A stretch of 33,111 nt of DNA from Shackletoniella antarctica (GCA_003241845.1 QBMN01000029.1:1-33111), one strand, 5' to 3'. Counted from the first letter of the stretch, positions 1-7,391 are shown. Made by a program: numbers and translations. Notes: generated from the letters alone by a model not told the origin.

Positions 1-481
1 CCGCCACTCCGCCCACCAGGGTGAGAATGCTTGCCGCCTGGGGCAGCTCGGTGCCCAGGGCATAGCGCCCCAGCAGCGACAGCGCCGGGCTGCGAAACAG
101 TGCCATCGCCATGGCCCAGGCCACCAGCAGCAGCGGCAGCCCCCAGCGCAGCGCCCCCTGCCCCCACACCAGCGCCGAGGGAATCACCACAAACAGGCCC
201 GCCGTTAGCACCACCCCCAGGCTGATGATTGGCAGGCGGGTGCCGATGCGGTGCTGCATCTGGTCAGAGAAAGTGCCCACCAGCGGCTCGATCGCCATCG
301 CCAGCAGATTCTCGACCACCAGCAAAACCACCGCCAGCCCCTGGGGAAACCCCAGCTGGGTCAGCAGCTGCACCAGATAGAGGTTGTAAATCACCCACAG
401 CAGGGCGATCGCCCCCTGCATCAGGGCCAGCCCCCACACCGGCCCCCAGAGAATCGAGTTGGATGGGGCTGCTTTTGCCAT
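1..481 (-). CDS. MFS transporter, N-terminal part (runs off window edge)
   Basis: The reading frame starts at an ATG at 481 and stays open to base 1, so only about 160 N-terminal residues are present. The translation is very hydrophobic, with roughly four membrane helices. Between helices 2 and 3 lies GTFSDQMQHRIGTRLPI, which matches the G-x-x-S-D-x-x-x-x-R-x-G-x-R-x-P cytoplasmic loop of major facilitator proteins. That loop variant resembles the GPH/SLC45 sugar-cation symporter branch. The substrate cannot be read from this fragment. The gene follows the LpxB-like gene on the same strand with a 15-base gap, so the two are probably co-transcribed. Family assignment is fairly sure; transport specificity is unknown. 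Confidence 0.8.
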   Translation of the reverse strand, partial: MAKAAPSNSILWGPVWGLALMQGAIALLWVIYNLYLVQLLTQLGFPQGLAVVLLVVENLLAMAIEPLVGTFSDQMQHRIGTRLPIISLGVVLTAGLFVVIPSALVWGQGALRWGLPLLLVAWAMAMALFRSPALSLLGRYALGTELPQAASILTLVGGVA

Positions 482-496
482 GGGTGTGCTCCGGTT

Positions 497-1816
497 TTAG
501 TACCCAGACCTTAACTCTTCGACTACCATTGCCGCCAGCTTGGCCGAGGCCCCGGCCTGCCCCCGCACTGATCGCAGCTCTTGCCGCATAGTGGCCAGCT
601 CGTCGGGGTTGGCCAGATAGCCCACCACCGTTTCTGCCACCGCCTGGGGTTGGAGCGGGCCGATCAGCTCAGGCACCACCTCGCGCTTGGCCCAAATATT
701 CGGCCAGGCAAACAGCCTGCCCTCCTTATATACCTGCCGCAATATCAGGGTGTTGATCGCCTTGGCAAAGCTGTCGCCCACCACCGGCAGGTTGGCCAGC
801 AAACCGGGAATGCCATCCCAGGCTTTCATTGCCTCTAGTTTTTGGGTGGGCAGCAGCACCACCATGGGCACAGCCAGAGAACCCAGCTCGGCGGTGTTAG
901 CTCCCACGGTGGTCAGGCAAAACCGCATTTGGGCCATCACGTCGTAGGCGGGGTGGGTCGGCCACAGCAGCACCTCCAGCCCGCTGGGGGTGCGCAGCCG
1001 GGGCAGGGCAGAGTTTTCGCCCACCAGCGCCGCTGTGGTAGCTCCCTCAATCAGGCGAATATCGGCGTTTTGGTCGGCGTTGACAAACTGGGCCAGCGCC
1101 TCTAGCGTCAGCATCGGCGCGACCGGAATCACAAACTGAGTCTGAGGGCGCAGCCGGTGAATTGCCTCGGCAATCCCTAGGGCAAAGGGCAGGCCGACGC
1201 TGAGCTTATTTTTCTTGGACCCCGGCATAATGCCGATCAGGTCGTGGTCGGGGAGCAGGTGAAGGCGATCGCGCACCGCCGCCTGGGCCAACCCATCGGT
1301 CTGCACATCGGCCATCAGGTCGCCGATCACCTCGCACTTGTGGCGATACTTGGCCGGGGCCGCCTCGACAATCGCTGGGGTCATGCAGCCAAAACGATCC
1401 ACCCAGCGGTGCCAGCGGGCATCCCACTCGGCGTAGATCACCGTGCGATAGCCCAGGCGCTTGGCGATCGCCACCGGATACACCTGGTCGCCGCCCAAAA
1501 ACAGCACCACGCCCTGGGGCCGCCAGTCCCACCCCTCAGCCGTCTTGCCCATGAGCAAAAAGGAAAAAAAATATTCTGGCCCCTGAACCCGATCAACCTC
1601 CGGCAGGTTGCGGGCCATCTCGGCCTCGCGTCCCGAGGCATTGGTACAGGGCGACAGCACCACAGAGATGCGGGTGGCAGCGGGCAAGCGCGATCGCAGC
1701 TCTCGCACCACGGGCCGCACCCAGGTGGCAATCTCCCCCGGCCCGTTGGAGAGAATCAAAATATCGCCCATGGGCAAGGTTGCATCAATAGCGGCGGTCA
1801 TGGGGTTAGAGTCCAC
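497..1816 (-). CDS. LpxB-like glycosyltransferase (lipid-A-disaccharide synthase-related protein)
   Basis: This 439-residue protein opens with ILILSNGPGEIATWVRPVV, a nucleotide-sugar-binding N-terminal strand and loop typical of the cyanobacterial/plant LpxB-related family. The C-terminal half has a GT-B-like segment (LTTVGANTAELGSLAVPMVV) where LpxB enzymes bind UDP-sugar. It is longer than canonical LpxB (about 385 residues) and lacks the usual SGEPSGD start motif, so it is a relative and not a proven lipid A disaccharide synthase. Its acceptor is unknown. The longest start is a GTG at 1816; ATGs at 1801 and 1771 are equally possible, and none has a strong ribosome-binding site. The MFS gene follows 15 bases downstream, hinting at an envelope-related pair. 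Confidence 0.8.
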   Translation of the reverse strand: MDSNPMTAAIDATLPMGDILILSNGPGEIATWVRPVVRELRSRLPAATRISVVLSPCTNASGREAEMARNLPEVDRVQGPEYFFSFLLMGKTAEGWDWRPQGVVLFLGGDQVYPVAIAKRLGYRTVIYAEWDARWHRWVDRFGCMTPAIVEAAPAKYRHKCEVIGDLMADVQTDGLAQAAVRDRLHLLPDHDLIGIMPGSKKNKLSVGLPFALGIAEAIHRLRPQTQFVIPVAPMLTLEALAQFVNADQNADIRLIEGATTAALVGENSALPRLRTPSGLEVLLWPTHPAYDVMAQMRFCLTTVGANTAELGSLAVPMVVLLPTQKLEAMKAWDGIPGLLANLPVVGDSFAKAINTLILRQVYKEGRLFAWPNIWAKREVVPELIGPLQPQAVAETVVGYLANPDELATMRQELRSVRGQAGASAKLAAMVVEELRSGY

Positions 1817-1844
1817 CAGGTTGAGTTGTCGATATATATGTTGT

Positions 1845-1860
1845 CTACATATCTACATAT
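1845..1860. repeat. 8-bp tandem duplication in promoter region of LpxB-like gene
   Basis: CTACATAT occurs twice head to tail in an AT-rich island between the divergent LpxB-like and Uma2 genes. It lies 29 bases upstream of the LpxB-like start and is flanked by ATATATAT. It may be part of the promoter; function is inference. Confidence 0.5.
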
Positions 1861-2031
1861 AACGACGGATTTTAGCTAGGGCACAGCTGCATGCCTGTAG
1901 CCTCGCCGGGGGCAAATTGCCCCTAGGCCACCGTGAGAACACCATCATACGGACTCCAGGTGCCCCTGATCCCATGGGTTACGCTAGAGCTACGGATCCT
2001 GTTTCTTCAGTAAGCCCTACCCAAACTCGCT

Positions 2032-2682
2032 ATGGTTGCCATTCAGCTGCGTCAACTCGATGTCCCGCCGGGGCAGCGCCTGCTGCTCCACGATGTCAGC
2101 TGGGCTGAGTTTGAGGCGATTCTCGAGGAGCTAGGCGAGCACCGCAGCACCCGCATTGCCTACGACCACGGATTGCTGGAGATTATGGCCCCTCTACCCG
2201 AGCACGAAGACGACAAAGAAATTCTCAGCGACCTGCTTAAAGCATTTATGGAAGAGTTAGACATCGAGCTGCGTGCCCTCGGGTCAACAACCTTCAAAAA
2301 ACAGGCCATGCTTAAAGGTATTGAGCCAGACCAATGCTTCTACATCCAAAATGAAGCGGCTATTCGCGGCAAAAAGCGCCTAGACCTGGCGGTCGATCCG
2401 CCTCCAGACTTGGCCCTAGAAGTTGACATCACCTCCCGCACCCACCCAGAAACCTATGCGGCGCTTGGGGTGCCAGAGCTATGGCGACGGGTCGGCGGCA
2501 AGATTCGCATTTATCAACTCCAGCAGGGTGAATATGTTGAGGTTGAAGAAAGCCCAGCTTTCCCAGGCTGGCCACTTCAGCGTGAGTTGGCTAAATTTGT
2601 CGAGCAAAGTCGAGTAGATGGGCGCAACCAGACTATTCGGGCTTTGAGACAGTGGGTGCGAGACACCGAAGCGGGCCTCTAG
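2032..2682 (+). CDS. Uma2 family (DUF820) putative restriction-endonuclease-like protein
   Basis: This 216-residue protein has the standard Uma2/DUF820 layout. The N-terminal segment contains YDHGLLEIMAPLPEHED, close to the family's typical 'G-x-L-x-I-M-s-P-x-x-x-H' pattern. The core strand RLDLAVDPPPDLALEVDITS carries the PD-(D/E)xK-like acidic residues, followed by a YAALGVPELWRR segment. Length is usual for the family, which is strongly expanded in cyanobacteria. Its biological role is not established; nuclease activity is predicted from fold only. The gene stands alone, divergent from the LpxB-like gene, with a long structured intergenic region after it. Confidence 0.88.
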   Translation: MVAIQLRQLDVPPGQRLLLHDVSWAEFEAILEELGEHRSTRIAYDHGLLEIMAPLPEHEDDKEILSDLLKAFMEELDIELRALGSTTFKKQAMLKGIEPDQCFYIQNEAAIRGKKRLDLAVDPPPDLALEVDITSRTHPETYAALGVPELWRRVGGKIRIYQLQQGEYVEVEESPAFPGWPLQRELAKFVEQSRVDGRNQTIRALRQWVRDTEAGL

Positions 2683-2880
2683 TTTATTTCTCGTAACAGA
2701 GCGATACGTAACTTAGACTACATAACATTCTTCTCAGGTTCAAGTTCCCGCTTTTGATCGCTCTCATAGGAGCCTATGGATTCCTAGGTTCTTTACCCAT
2801 AGGGAATTCTCCGTGGGCTATAAAAGACAGCCCGAAGAAAATCAGAGTTGTCGCCTAGCCCCTTTCTGAGAATGCTGATA

Positions 2881-2940
2881 AGCACTGTTACAGTTCACCG
2901 ACTTCATTCAGGATCATTGTCGGTGTCTGATCCCGGTGCT
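2881..2940 (+). promoter_or_regulatory. Nested stem-internal loop-stem upstream of a 9-codon ORF
   Basis: The outer arms AGCACTG (2881-2887) and CGGTGCT (2934-2940) pair over 7 positions with one wobble. The inner arms CACCGAC (2896-2902) and GTCGGTG (2919-2925) pair perfectly. They are separated by symmetric 8-base internal loops and capped by a 16-base loop. This could be a folded RNA leader. No family match is recognised. Confidence 0.35.
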
Positions 2941-2991
2941 AAGGTCTGAGTCAATGGATCGAATGGTCCTTCGCTAAGGAGAGCTGAAACC

Positions 2992-3021
2992 ATGACACGG
3001 GTACATCGATTCAGCGTTTAG
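2992..3021 (+). CDS. Possible 9-residue leader peptide (MTRVHRFSV)
   Basis: An ATG at 2992 opens a 9-codon frame ending in TAG at 3019-3021. It is preceded by AAGGAG at 2976-2981 with a 10-base spacer, an unusually good ribosome-binding site for an otherwise non-coding stretch. It follows a nested stem-loop and is followed 7 bases later by a GAGGCG/CGCCTC hairpin. That order resembles a translated leader, but the distance to the SDR start is 244 bases and no U-rich terminator follows the hairpin. A chance ORF cannot be excluded. Confidence 0.28.
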   Translation: MTRVHRFSV

Positions 3022-3265
3022 ATCGGGGGAGGCGCTTTGCCCTCGTCCCCGCCTCGGTAAAATCTGTAGACGCTCTAGCCTCTCTTCTCTAGCCCTTTTG
3101 CAGGGCAACTCCCGCTAAAGTTTCAGATTTTCCACTACTGGCCCAGCCCCCACCCCTAGGGCCAGCGAGAGCACACGCAACAATTCTCGCATTCGGTTTC
3201 GAACTATTGCTCAACCCACGTTTGATCGCGCTGACTGTTTTTACAGACTCAGCAGGAGGTTTTCT

Positions 3266-4072
3266 ATGGATTTTTACGGTAAAACCGCTCTGGTGACCGG
3301 GGCTTCTCGCGGCATTGGTCGCGCCATTGCCCACACCCTGGCCCGCCAGGGCATGCAGCGTATTTTGCTGGTGGCCCGCAACGCTGAGCGCCTGGAGATT
3401 GTCGCCGACGAGGTGCGGCAGCTGGGGGCTGAGGCCGTGGTGCTGCCGGTTGACCTGACCGACCCGATTCAGGCCAACGTGGTGATTGCCCGAGCCTGGC
3501 AGCACCACGGCCCCGTGCATCTGCTGGTCAACTGCGCCGGGGTGGCCCACCAGGCTCCGTTTTTGCAGGCCAAGCTGCCCCAGGTGCAGTCAGAAATTTC
3601 GACCAACCTGATTGGCCTCTACACCGTCACCCGCCTGGTGGCCCGCCGCATGGCCGTGCGCCAGGAGGGCTGCATTGTCAATGTCTCTAGCCTGATGGGC
3701 AAAGTGGCGGCCCCGACCATGGCCACCTACTCGGCGACTAAATTTGCGATCGTGGGCTTTACCCAAGCCCTGCGGAGCGAACTGGCCCCCCACCGGGTGA
3801 AAGTAGTAGCGCTGCTGCCCTCGCTGACCGATACCGACATGGTAAAAGGGTTTGACTGGTTTCGCGGGGTGCAGCCCTCGACCCCAGACCAGGTAGCTGA
3901 GGCGCTGGTGCGGGGCCTCAACCGGGGACACTCTGAAATCTTAGTGGGCTGGCAGAGCCACGCAGCGGTGTGGACTCAGCGGCTGGCCCCCTGGCTGATT
4001 GACCCAATGATGCAGGTGTTAGCGCCGTCTAAACCAGTTCAGCCGCGTCAGCGGCCTGCACGATCTACTTGA
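3266..4072 (+). CDS. SDR family NAD(P)-dependent oxidoreductase
   Basis: This 268-residue protein is a classical short-chain dehydrogenase/reductase. The Rossmann dinucleotide motif is TGASRGIG (residues 11-18), the N-x-A-G motif appears as NCAG (89-92), and the catalytic Ser is in VSSLMG (about 141-142). The catalytic Tyr and Lys are in YSATK (Y155, K159). Substrate is not deducible; FabG-like and other ketone/alcohol reductases share these motifs, and a longer C-terminal tail than FabG argues against the core fatty-acid enzyme. The start at 3266 is supported by AGGAGG at 3254-3259. A small hairpin (3230-3253) abuts this site and might modulate translation. It converges with the PerR-like gene. 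Confidence 0.92.
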   Translation: MDFYGKTALVTGASRGIGRAIAHTLARQGMQRILLVARNAERLEIVADEVRQLGAEAVVLPVDLTDPIQANVVIARAWQHHGPVHLLVNCAGVAHQAPFLQAKLPQVQSEISTNLIGLYTVTRLVARRMAVRQEGCIVNVSSLMGKVAAPTMATYSATKFAIVGFTQALRSELAPHRVKVVALLPSLTDTDMVKGFDWFRGVQPSTPDQVAEALVRGLNRGHSEILVGWQSHAAVWTQRLAPWLIDPMMQVLAPSKPVQPRQRPARST

Positions 4073-4098
4073 CCGGGTTGAAAGGCTAGAAAAAGTTG

Positions 4099-4132
4099 AG
4101 CAGGTTGAAACCCGTTGACGCTTCAACCTGCT
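4099..4132 (+). terminator. 11-bp inverted repeat after the SDR gene
   Basis: AGCAGGTTGAA (4099-4109) and TTCAACCTGCT (4122-4132) form a perfect 11-bp stem with a 12-base loop, 27 bases after the SDR stop codon. No T-run follows, so it may be a processing or stabilising hairpin and not a classic terminator. Confidence 0.5.
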
Positions 4133-4200
4133 AATGGCGGTTCCCGCTTTAGTGAGACACCCATTGGCTGAGTTCTAGATCCCCCAGTTTCTGTTGTCTA

Positions 4201-4243
4201 AGATCTCCCCTGCCCCTCTTATCAAGGTGGGCAGGGGAAATCT
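4201..4243. terminator. Bidirectional hairpin between convergent SDR and perR-like genes
   Basis: The 15-base arms 4201-4215 and 4229-4243 pair at 14 of 15 positions around a 13-base loop, with a GC core of CCCCTGCCC/GGGCAGGGG. It lies 28 bases beyond the perR-like stop codon and after the SDR gene. T-tracts are weak on both sides. Confidence 0.6.
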
Positions 4244-4270
4244 TCGTGGTGTACTTTACCCGAGTTAGAT

Positions 4271-4714
4271 CTACTTGGCGGCTGTGGTGGTGCCAAAGAA
4301 ATCAATGCGGTAGTCGGTGATGGTGACCCCGGTGCGGCCTTCTATTTGCTCAATTAAATCCGGGGGTAGGGTCACCTGAATGTCAATAATTTCGTCGGTG
4401 TCGAGACAGTTGACGTGGCTGTGGGAGTCGCTCAGGTGGCCGTAGAGGCGACCGTCGGCGCGTTCGACGCACTCAATAATGCCCTGCTCTGAGAGGGCGT
4501 CGAGGTTTTGGTAGACCGAGGTGTGGCCAATCTCGCGGCCCTGCTGGCTGAGGCGGTTATAAATTTCGCGAGCAGAGAGGTGCTCGTGGTTTTGCCAGAG
4601 CAATTCTAAGATGTAGCGCCGCTGCCGACTCAGCCGCATGCCCAGCACCTGGCAGCGCTCCAGGGCATCTTCTAGGCAAGTAATTGGCTTTTGGAGCCTG
4701 GCTTGATCATCCAT
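4271..4714 (-). CDS. perR: Fur-family regulator of the FurC/PerR type
   Basis: This 147-residue DNA-binding protein has the winged-helix half with SRQRRYILELLW (29-40), LSAREIYNRL (46-55) and the recognition helix HTSVYQNLDALSEQGII (64-80). The metal-site histidines appear in DSHSHVNC (96-103). The two C-x-x-C structural zinc motifs of Zur and many Fur proteins are absent. N-terminal ITCLEDALERCQVLGMRLSRQRR closely resembles cyanobacterial FurC/PerR proteins, which control peroxide-stress genes. The PerR identity is from family resemblance; binding sites were not identified. A 15-bp tandem repeat lies 53 bases upstream of the start (4767-4796) and could be an operator. Confidence 0.85.
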   Translation of the reverse strand: MDDQARLQKPITCLEDALERCQVLGMRLSRQRRYILELLWQNHEHLSAREIYNRLSQQGREIGHTSVYQNLDALSEQGIIECVERADGRLYGHLSDSHSHVNCLDTDEIIDIQVTLPPDLIEQIEGRTGVTITDYRIDFFGTTTAAK

Positions 4715-4766
4715 GGTGCTGCATAGTAAATCATACTCAGTACCACTTTAACTTGTTTGCAAGAAT

Positions 4767-4796
4767 CGTGTCTATGAATACCGTGTCTATGCATAC
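4767..4796. repeat. Two tandem 15-bp repeats upstream of perR-like gene
   Basis: CGTGTCTATGAATAC (4767-4781) is followed directly by CGTGTCTATGCATAC (4782-4796), with one mismatch. The pair sits in the perR-like promoter region, between it and the mazF stop codon. It could be a two-site operator or a slippage duplication. Confidence 0.7.
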
Positions 4797-4847
4797 ACTG
4801 ACGGCAACAGAGTCTAACCCCATCGCTGGCGGGTGCCGCGTCTCGGC

Positions 4848-5177
4848 CTACTCGGCAAACATTTCGGCCAGGGTTTCTAGCACCAGGCTTTGCTCAGCTG
4901 GGCTGATTTGCCCCAGGGGTTTGACCAGTCGCGTTTTGTCTACGGTACGAATTTGATCTAGAACGATTTGCCCGGCTTTGCCCTGAAACTGACAGGCCAC
5001 GCGGGTGGGGTAGGGTTTACCTTTTGTGGTCATGGGGGCAACGATGACCGTGGCAATGTGGCGGTTCATCTCATCGGGAGAGATGACTACACAGGGGCGG
5101 CTCTTTTTGATCTCGCTACCCACGGCGGGGTCAAGGTTGACGAGAAAAACGTCGAAGCGGTTAGCTACCAGTCCCAT
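4848..5177 (-). CDS. mazF: MazF/PemK-type mRNA interferase toxin
   Basis: This 109-residue protein shows the PemK/MazF fold signature: an N-terminal strand RFDVFLVNLDPAVGSEIKKSRP, then CVVISPDEMN, VIVAPMTTKG, and a central GQIVLDQIRTVDK strand. LVKPLGQISPAEQSLV precedes the C-terminal helix. MazF enzymes cleave mRNA at short sequence motifs and are neutralised by binding a cognate antitoxin; cleavage specificity cannot be read here. Its ATG at 5177 overlaps the upstream mazE stop by 13 bases, the usual antitoxin-first, translationally coupled arrangement. Length is normal and nothing appears broken. Confidence 0.93.
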   Translation of the reverse strand: MGLVANRFDVFLVNLDPAVGSEIKKSRPCVVISPDEMNRHIATVIVAPMTTKGKPYPTRVACQFQGKAGQIVLDQIRTVDKTRLVKPLGQISPAEQSLVLETLAEMFAE

Positions 5178-5425
5178 TCAGCGGTGTCCCAATCGGTAGG
5201 GCTGATGTCGTCGAGTAGGGTGTCGTCTTGGTGCTTGGCCATGGCGGCAAAGGCGTCATCCCAGCCGGCGCGCTGGCGGGGGGCGGTGCGAATGACGAGG
5301 CGATCGCCCTCGACCTCTACTTCTACCTCAGCATTGAGGCCACTTTGCTCCAGCAGCAGCTTGGGGATGCGAATGCCCTGGGAGTTGCCGATCTTGACGA
5401 TGCGAGTTCTGATGGCAGTGCCCAT
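5165..5425 (-). CDS. mazE: MazE-type antitoxin (AbrB/MazE DNA-binding domain)
   Basis: This 86-residue protein begins with a swapped-hairpin AbrB/MazE domain: RIVKIGNSQGIRIPKLLLEQSGL (residues 8-30) followed by EVEVEVEGDRLVIRTA. The acidic, probably disordered C-terminal half (about 55-86, ending in TDWDTAEWDW) is the part expected to wrap around MazF. It is the first gene of the mazEF pair and overlaps mazF by 13 bases. The N-terminal domain normally binds the operon's own promoter, so autoregulation is likely by family knowledge. The AT-rich stretch just upstream (about 5445-5470, with TGTA-GA-TACA at 5458-5467) is a candidate operator. Confidence 0.92.
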   Translation of the reverse strand: MGTAIRTRIVKIGNSQGIRIPKLLLEQSGLNAEVEVEVEGDRLVIRTAPRQRAGWDDAFAAMAKHQDDTLLDDISPTDWDTAEWDW

Positions 5426-5844
5426 GGGTAAAACCTATACGTGCAAGGTAATTACATTGTAGATACATTTCTCCAGGCGCGTCAAATAGCTGCTGCCCAG
5501 CGGTGATGATTTGCTCAGCTAAGGGACGTGCGTCTAAATAAGTTACCAGAAGCGTTGATCGCTGTAGGGTGCATTCGCGAAGCAATGCACCAATGGAAAA
5601 GATGGCAATTGGTACGTTATTTTCTTGCGCGTTCCTAAGACCCTGCAACCGAAACACTCTAGAGTCTGGATGTTGCCACCGAGGCACGTCTGGGATGCGT
5701 TGTCTGGGGTGCGCCACCGCCCCAAAGCAACTCGGTCTCTGCCTGGCAAGACGCTTTAGATTCGGCTATCCCTCCAATCTGCTGCCCTCTTGGGGAACAC
5801 AACTCGCTAGAATCAGGTAAACCAGTACAAAGTGGCTTATCACG
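5426..5844. other. 419-bp intergenic region between mazE and clpP
   Basis: The left end holds the AT-rich likely mazEF promoter. The middle carries a palindromic repeat (5568-5591). Two overlapping minus-strand ORFs here lack family resemblance and ribosome-binding sites, and I do not call them. The right end should contain the clpP promoter; TAGAAT at 5809-5814 is a plausible -10 element but has no convincing -35 partner. Confidence 0.5.
5568..5591. repeat. Palindromic repeat, probable dispersed element
   Basis: GGTGCATT (5568-5575) and AATGCACC (5584-5591) form an 8-bp perfect stem around CGCGAAGC. The sequence, preceded by GTAG, resembles a short palindrome that recurs in intergenic DNA of many cyanobacteria. 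Only one copy is seen here, so dispersal is from memory of the motif and not from this window. Confidence 0.55.
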
Positions 5845-6450
5845 ATGATCCCAACCGTTATTGAGCAATCCGGGCGTGGCGAGCGCGCGTTTGATATTTA
5901 TTCTCGGCTTTTGCGGGAGCGCATTATCTTTCTTGGCCAAGAAGTCACCGCTGACTCGGCCAACCTGATTGTGGCGCAAATGCTGTTTCTCGAAGCCGAA
6001 GACCCTGACAAAGACATTTACTTGTACATCAACTCCCCCGGTGGATCGGTGTCGGCGGGGCTGGGCATCTACGACACCATGAACCACATTCGGCCTCAGA
6101 TCTGCACCATTTGCGTGGGCTTGGCGGCCAGCATGGGAGCATTTTTGCTGACGGCGGGCGAAAAGGGCAAGCGCATGAGCCTGCCTAACTCTCGCATCAT
6201 GATTCACCAGCCGCTGGGCGGTGCCCAGGGCCAGGCCACCGATATTGAAATTCAGGCTAAAGAAATTCTCTACCTGAAGCGACAGCTCAACGATGCCATC
6301 GCTAAAAACACTGGTAAGCCCATTGAAAAAATCACCGAAGACACCGAACGCGACTTCTTTATGAGCCCCCACGAGGCGGTGGAGTATGGCCTGATTGACC
6401 AGGTGATTGACCGCACCTCCGTTGGTGCTCGCCCGCTGACGGTGATGTAG
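5845..6450 (+). CDS. clpP: ATP-dependent Clp protease proteolytic subunit
   Basis: This 201-residue serine protease subunit has an intact catalytic triad: S96 in AASMGAF, H121 in MIHQPLGG and D170 in TERDFFMS. The glycine-rich INSPGGSV strand (62-69) that aligns substrate is also intact. It would form the tetradecameric barrel that degrades proteins unfolded by ClpC or ClpX. Cyanobacteria carry several ClpP paralogues; the [20 protein letters not shown] start and the lack of an adjacent clpX or clpR suggest the stand-alone ClpP1 type, which is an inference. It is monocistronic and followed by a strong terminator. Confidence 0.96.
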   Translation: MIPTVIEQSGRGERAFDIYSRLLRERIIFLGQEVTADSANLIVAQMLFLEAEDPDKDIYLYINSPGGSVSAGLGIYDTMNHIRPQICTICVGLAASMGAFLLTAGEKGKRMSLPNSRIMIHQPLGGAQGQATDIEIQAKEILYLKRQLNDAIAKNTGKPIEKITEDTERDFFMSPHEAVEYGLIDQVIDRTSVGARPLTVM

Positions 6451-6484
6451 CCTGGGCCTATTGCTGCATTTTGAATGCCCTTGC

Positions 6485-6516
6485 CCCCCAGATTCTAGAG
6501 AATTTGGGGGCTTTTA
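6485..6516 (+). terminator. Rho-independent terminator of clpP
   Basis: CCCCCA/TGGGGG arms enclose a further ATTC/GAAT stem with a TAGA loop (6485-6510), followed by CTTTTA. It lies 35 bases after the clpP stop and also separates clpP from the convergent downstream gene. Confidence 0.85.
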
Positions 6517-6532
6517 CGTTGATGCCCGACGG

Positions 6533-7285
6533 CTAAGGGGCGCTGGGGGGCGACTGGGTTTCTAGGTAGAGCAAAAACTCCAGCAGTTCATCGTCGGTGA
6601 GGTCGTGGCGCGATCGCTTGCCGTAGGTCTTCTCTAAAAACTCGCGGCCTTGGTTGACATCCCAGCCCAGGCGCTGAAGCTCGACATCGGTCTGGGCGAT
6701 GATATCTGACAGGTCAACGGAGGCAACTGGCCCCGCGCCGAAATTCATCAAGTCGTTGTCGAAATCGTCGGGCACATCTGGCAGGTCGGGCAGATTTGGC
6801 AGATTGTCTGGCGGAGCGGAGTCGGGGGGAGCGCTGGGGGGCGGTGTGGCCAGCGCTATTGGTGGTGGTTCAGGGTCTGGCCAGCTCGGCTCATACTCTA
6901 GACCTGGCGGTGTGGCCTTTGATGGCTCGTTCAGGGTTGGAGGCCCATCTGCCGCAAGCTGGCTCTGGTCTGGGGCATGCTGCTTGGGAACTAGGGCGAG
7001 GGGCGCAGCCGCTGCCGGGGGCTGAGCCTGAACTATTGCCGCTGGTGCAGCCACCCTAGGCGACTCTGAAGTCGTCAGCCCCAGCCGTTCTAAAGCACGG
7101 GTCGTGGCTAGATCTTCGGCTTGCTCTAGGGTGGCATGGGCGCTCAGGCCGCAGGCCAGGGTCACTCCTTCGGCCCCAGCGCAGACCCGCACTAGGTACA
7201 GCCCATCGTGAATAGTCAGCAGATCTGAGGTTAGATTGCCCTGGGGGTAACGATGGCGAAATTGGGTCAGCAGCGAACTCAGCAC
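6533..7285 (-). CDS. Uncharacterised cyanobacterial protein with proline-rich linker
   Basis: I do not recognise a named function. The 250-residue protein has three parts. Residues 1-70 look like a compact alpha-beta-beta-alpha module (YPQGNLTSDLLTIHDGLYLV, then a hydrophobic strand and a helix), similar in pattern to Rad52/double-stranded-RNA-binding-like folds. Residues 75-180 are a Pro/Ala-rich, low-complexity linker with clustered acidic residues near its end. The last 60 residues form a helical domain ending LTDDELLEFLLYLET. The start is a GTG at 7285, preceded by GGGGAG. It converges with clpP across the terminator. A role in nucleic-acid binding is only suggested by the N-terminal pattern. 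Confidence 0.75.
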   Translation of the reverse strand: MLSSLLTQFRHRYPQGNLTSDLLTIHDGLYLVRVCAGAEGVTLACGLSAHATLEQAEDLATTRALERLGLTTSESPRVAAPAAIVQAQPPAAAAPLALVPKQHAPDQSQLAADGPPTLNEPSKATPPGLEYEPSWPDPEPPPIALATPPPSAPPDSAPPDNLPNLPDLPDVPDDFDNDLMNFGAGPVASVDLSDIIAQTDVELQRLGWDVNQGREFLEKTYGKRSRHDLTDDELLEFLLYLETQSPPSAP

Positions 7286-7391
7286 GCCAAAAGTCTCCCC
7301 TGCACGTGGATGGTAACCGTACTATTCTAGGGAAGCGGGGCACGTTAGACTGAAACCATTGTGCCGCAGCCGCTGTGCGAGACGGGCCTGT

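Larger units (their letters stand above)
2683..3265. other. 583-bp intergenic region rich in inverted repeats
   Basis: No long ORF or tRNA/rRNA is visible. Perfect inverted repeats include CCTATGG/CCATAGG (2773-2803), overlapping the palindrome CATAGG-AG-CCTATG (2765-2778); GGGCT/AGCCC (2815-2833); a nested stem at 2881-2940; GAGGCG/CGCCTC (3029-3055); and CTGGCCC/GGGCCAG (3138-3165). A last hairpin (3230-3253) ends directly before the AGGAGG of the next gene. The density of stems suggests a long structured 5' leader for the SDR gene or a separate small RNA. I do not recognise a known riboswitch here. Confidence 0.5.

Noticed and set aside
2683-3265. tRNA, tmRNA, 6S RNA or RNase P RNA gene
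   Set aside because: None of the conserved sequence blocks I would expect for these RNAs is present, despite several stems.
5328-5717. 129-residue minus-strand ORF overlapping mazE
   Set aside because: It runs out of frame through most of mazE, lacks a ribosome-binding site and has no recognisable domain.
5659-6372. 237-residue minus-strand ORF
   Set aside because: It is antisense to clpP, whose frame is conserved and complete.
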